58,329 bases of DNA from IMG/VR virus record IMGVR_UViG_3300027833_000059, positions 1-58,329 of that record. One strand, 5' to 3'. The notes below the pieces were generated by a model, which was given only the letters and a program-made list of their open reading frames with translations, had not been told where the DNA came from and did no database searches. This DNA is from a virus. The position numbers and the translations under genes are program-made. Shown piece by piece: positions 57,226-58,329 of this stretch (position 1 is its first letter; each line of letters begins with the position of its first letter).

Positions 57226-57351
57226 ATAACTTGCACTCTATACTCAACGTATCTAGAGCAATAACTTATACCCAACAACGAAATCCCCCAGGAGAAATCT
57301 CAAGGATAATCGAATACATAACTATACAATAAATTTATATGATAACTCATA

Positions 57352-57365
57352 TACACAAATGTGTA
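57352..57365. promoter_or_regulatory. Palindrome TACACAAATGTGTA
   Basis: Six-base arms TACACA/TGTGTA around AA; flanked by TATA on both sides, as in the other copies. Confidence 0.55.
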
Positions 57366-57561
57366 TATATAACACTATAAATTTAACCTATAATTTAAAA
57401 CAAAATTATAACAAGTATTACTACTGTATTCCAAATTAATATCAATACAGTATACAACACCAATAAACACAAGGAAATATGACAAAATAAAAAACAGGAA
57501 AATATAACAAGTTACTATTATACATAATATGAAATCATATATACAAGATTTTATATACATG

Positions 57562-57575
57562 TACACAAATGTGTA
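57562..57575. promoter_or_regulatory. Palindrome TACACAAATGTGTA
   Basis: Second copy in the right-hand region, preceded by CATG like the copies at 31835 and 58039. Confidence 0.55.
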
Positions 57576-57720
57576 TATATATCAAACATTATAATAGTGC
57601 AAGAAGGTACAATAAAATTTATATGAATTTATATAGCAAAATTACCCTATACTAAATTTAAAGGACATTTGCAAATAATTTCTCAGAATTTTATACAATT
57701 TTTGTTCACAAGTCAGATTA

Positions 57721-57799
57721 AACTTGCATATGTGGTAGATAAACTTGCATATAGGTTGCATAGGTTACTCATACACTACTCATACATTACTCATACACT
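57721..57799. repeat. Iteron-like direct repeats
   Basis: AACTTGCATAT at 57721-57731 and 57742-57752, then three tandem 11-mers ACTCATACA(C/T)T at 57767-57799. Confidence 0.75.
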
Positions 57800-57861
57800 A
57801 GTTCTATGGGGATATATAATATGATTTCCTAGGGGGATTTTCTAGTATTTTATTAAATTAT

Positions 57862-57880
57862 AACTCATCCAGGATGAGTT
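57862..57880. repeat. 19-bp palindrome sharing the ACTCAT motif
   Basis: AACTCATCC, A, GGATGAGTT; the arms contain the same ACTCAT as the adjacent iterons. Confidence 0.75.
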
Positions 57881-58038
57881 CACGTCATAATCGTACATTT
57901 TACCACATTTACCCACATTTTACCCTATTTCTTTAAAAAGCTATAACGTGCTATCTAAGGGCTTATTTAGGTACCAAATGATATCTATTAGGTACAAGTT
58001 AATAAAGTTTCTTATATGGCTTTATTTTGATATACATG

Positions 58039-58052
58039 TACACAAATGTGTA
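58039..58052. promoter_or_regulatory. Palindrome TACACAAATGTGTA
   Basis: Third right-hand copy, about 30 bp beyond the stop of the 72-aa gene. Confidence 0.55.
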
Positions 58053-58081
58053 TATAGATTACTTATATTATTTTATCTTTA

Positions 58082-58300
58082 TTAGTATCCATATTTTATC
58101 TTTATGCTTAATGTTTGTTGTATTGATTCTTCGGTATTAATTTGTTCCATTACATTTATTGCTATATCTGTATCTAGTTCACATATGATATTACTTATAT
58201 TGCTTAGTGTATCCTTATGGTTTGTTGTTAGGGATAATAGTTCTATTGTATCTTGTTTAATTGCGTTAGCTTTTTGTTGTCTTTCCTTATCTAGTTTCAT
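58082..58300 (-). CDS. Small hypothetical protein at the right edge
   Basis: 72 aa (MKLDKERQQKANAIKQDTIE), helical and acidic in the middle. No early promoter is visible in the 29 bp left in the window, only an ATT/AAT repeat. No family. Confidence 0.6.
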   Translation of the reverse strand: MKLDKERQQKANAIKQDTIELLSLTTNHKDTLSNISNIICELDTDIAINVMEQINTEESIQQTLSIKIKYGY

Positions 58301-58329
58301 GTTATTATTATTATTATTGGTGGGTTTTT

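Larger units (their letters stand above)
56983..58081. other. Gene-free right-hand region with RNA elements, palindromes and iterons
   Basis: About 1.1 kb without a convincing gene. In order: two more plus-strand promoters with hairpin transcripts (57.04-57.23 kb), TACACAAATGTGTA palindromes, AACTTGCATAT and ACTCATACACT repeats, a 19-bp palindrome, and ACATTTTACC-type repeats. Looks like a control or replication-origin region. Confidence 0.65.

Noticed and set aside
57375-57566. Minus-strand 63-aa hydrophobic frame in the right-hand region
   Set aside because: Composition is what random AT-rich DNA gives; no promoter or leader; it overlaps the palindromes.
27310-57715. ATTTTTGTTCAC repeated at about 27.31 and 57.70 kb, flanking the early region, as attachment sites
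   Set aside because: Only 12 bp, AT-rich, no integrase in the window, and the flanks are not similar.

Overview
The window is a 58.3 kb piece of a large, AT-rich tailed-phage genome (or closely related provirus) whose host is most likely a member of the Bacteroidota, probably a flavobacterium. The phage call rests on a T4-like head-gene block: terminase large subunit, portal, prohead protease and acidic scaffold, in the T4 order. The host call rests on several dozen promoters of the Bacteroidota type (TTTG, a spacer of 19-20 bp, then TAnnTTTG) and on the near absence of Shine-Dalgarno sequences; starts follow A-rich leaders instead. No tRNA, rRNA, CRISPR array, integrase or insertion sequence was recognised.

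Layout. (1) 1-13.4 kb, minus strand: head and structural genes ending in thyA, a KTSC-domain gene and a small gene. Most late units here lack TAnnTTTG and instead carry a repeated ATATTTATTA motif upstream, a candidate late promoter. (2) 13.4-20.3 kb, mixed strands: a ClpC-like AAA+ unfoldase, a lytic transglycosylase, a YkuK-like RNase H-fold protein, thioredoxin, RNase HI, a small HExxH protein and several unknowns. (3) 20.3-27.2 kb, plus strand: one long operon of mostly unknown proteins with a PD-(D/E)XK-type nuclease and two zinc/HNH proteins, the second interrupted by a +1 frameshift at CCC-TAA. It ends at a very G-rich tract (27.34-27.42 kb) where plus and minus transcription converge. 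(4) 27.4-56.8 kb, almost all minus strand: about 70 small genes, most carrying their own promoter. This looks like an early, host-takeover region. Recognisable members are a GP88-family protein, an HTH plus methyltransferase-like protein, a SprT-like metalloprotein, a secreted beta-barrel-like protein and several zinc-ribbon or membrane micro-proteins. (5) 56.8-58.1 kb: about 1.2 kb without convincing genes, holding RNA elements, palindromes and iteron-like repeats, followed by one small minus-strand gene.

What stands out. In region 4 the intergenic spacers are compact regulatory cassettes: the intrinsic terminator of one gene carries in its hairpin loop the -33 box of the next gene's promoter, and the -7 box follows the T-tract. 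Against the direction of all neighbouring genes, four plus-strand promoters drive a family of about 65-nt structured RNAs (35.05, 54.28, 56.13 and 56.92 kb). Their stems vary in a compensatory way while the core stays fixed. This is the best candidate for an undescribed system in the window. A second family of conserved transcript starts (GGTGCCTTAG) precedes three of the larger early genes and also occurs as a convergent promoter pair inside a 14-bp inverted repeat.

Conventions: 'early promoter' means TTTG/TAnnTTTG, and the -7 box coordinates are given per gene. Family assignments were made by reading motifs, without database searches; most small genes have no recognised function and are described as such.
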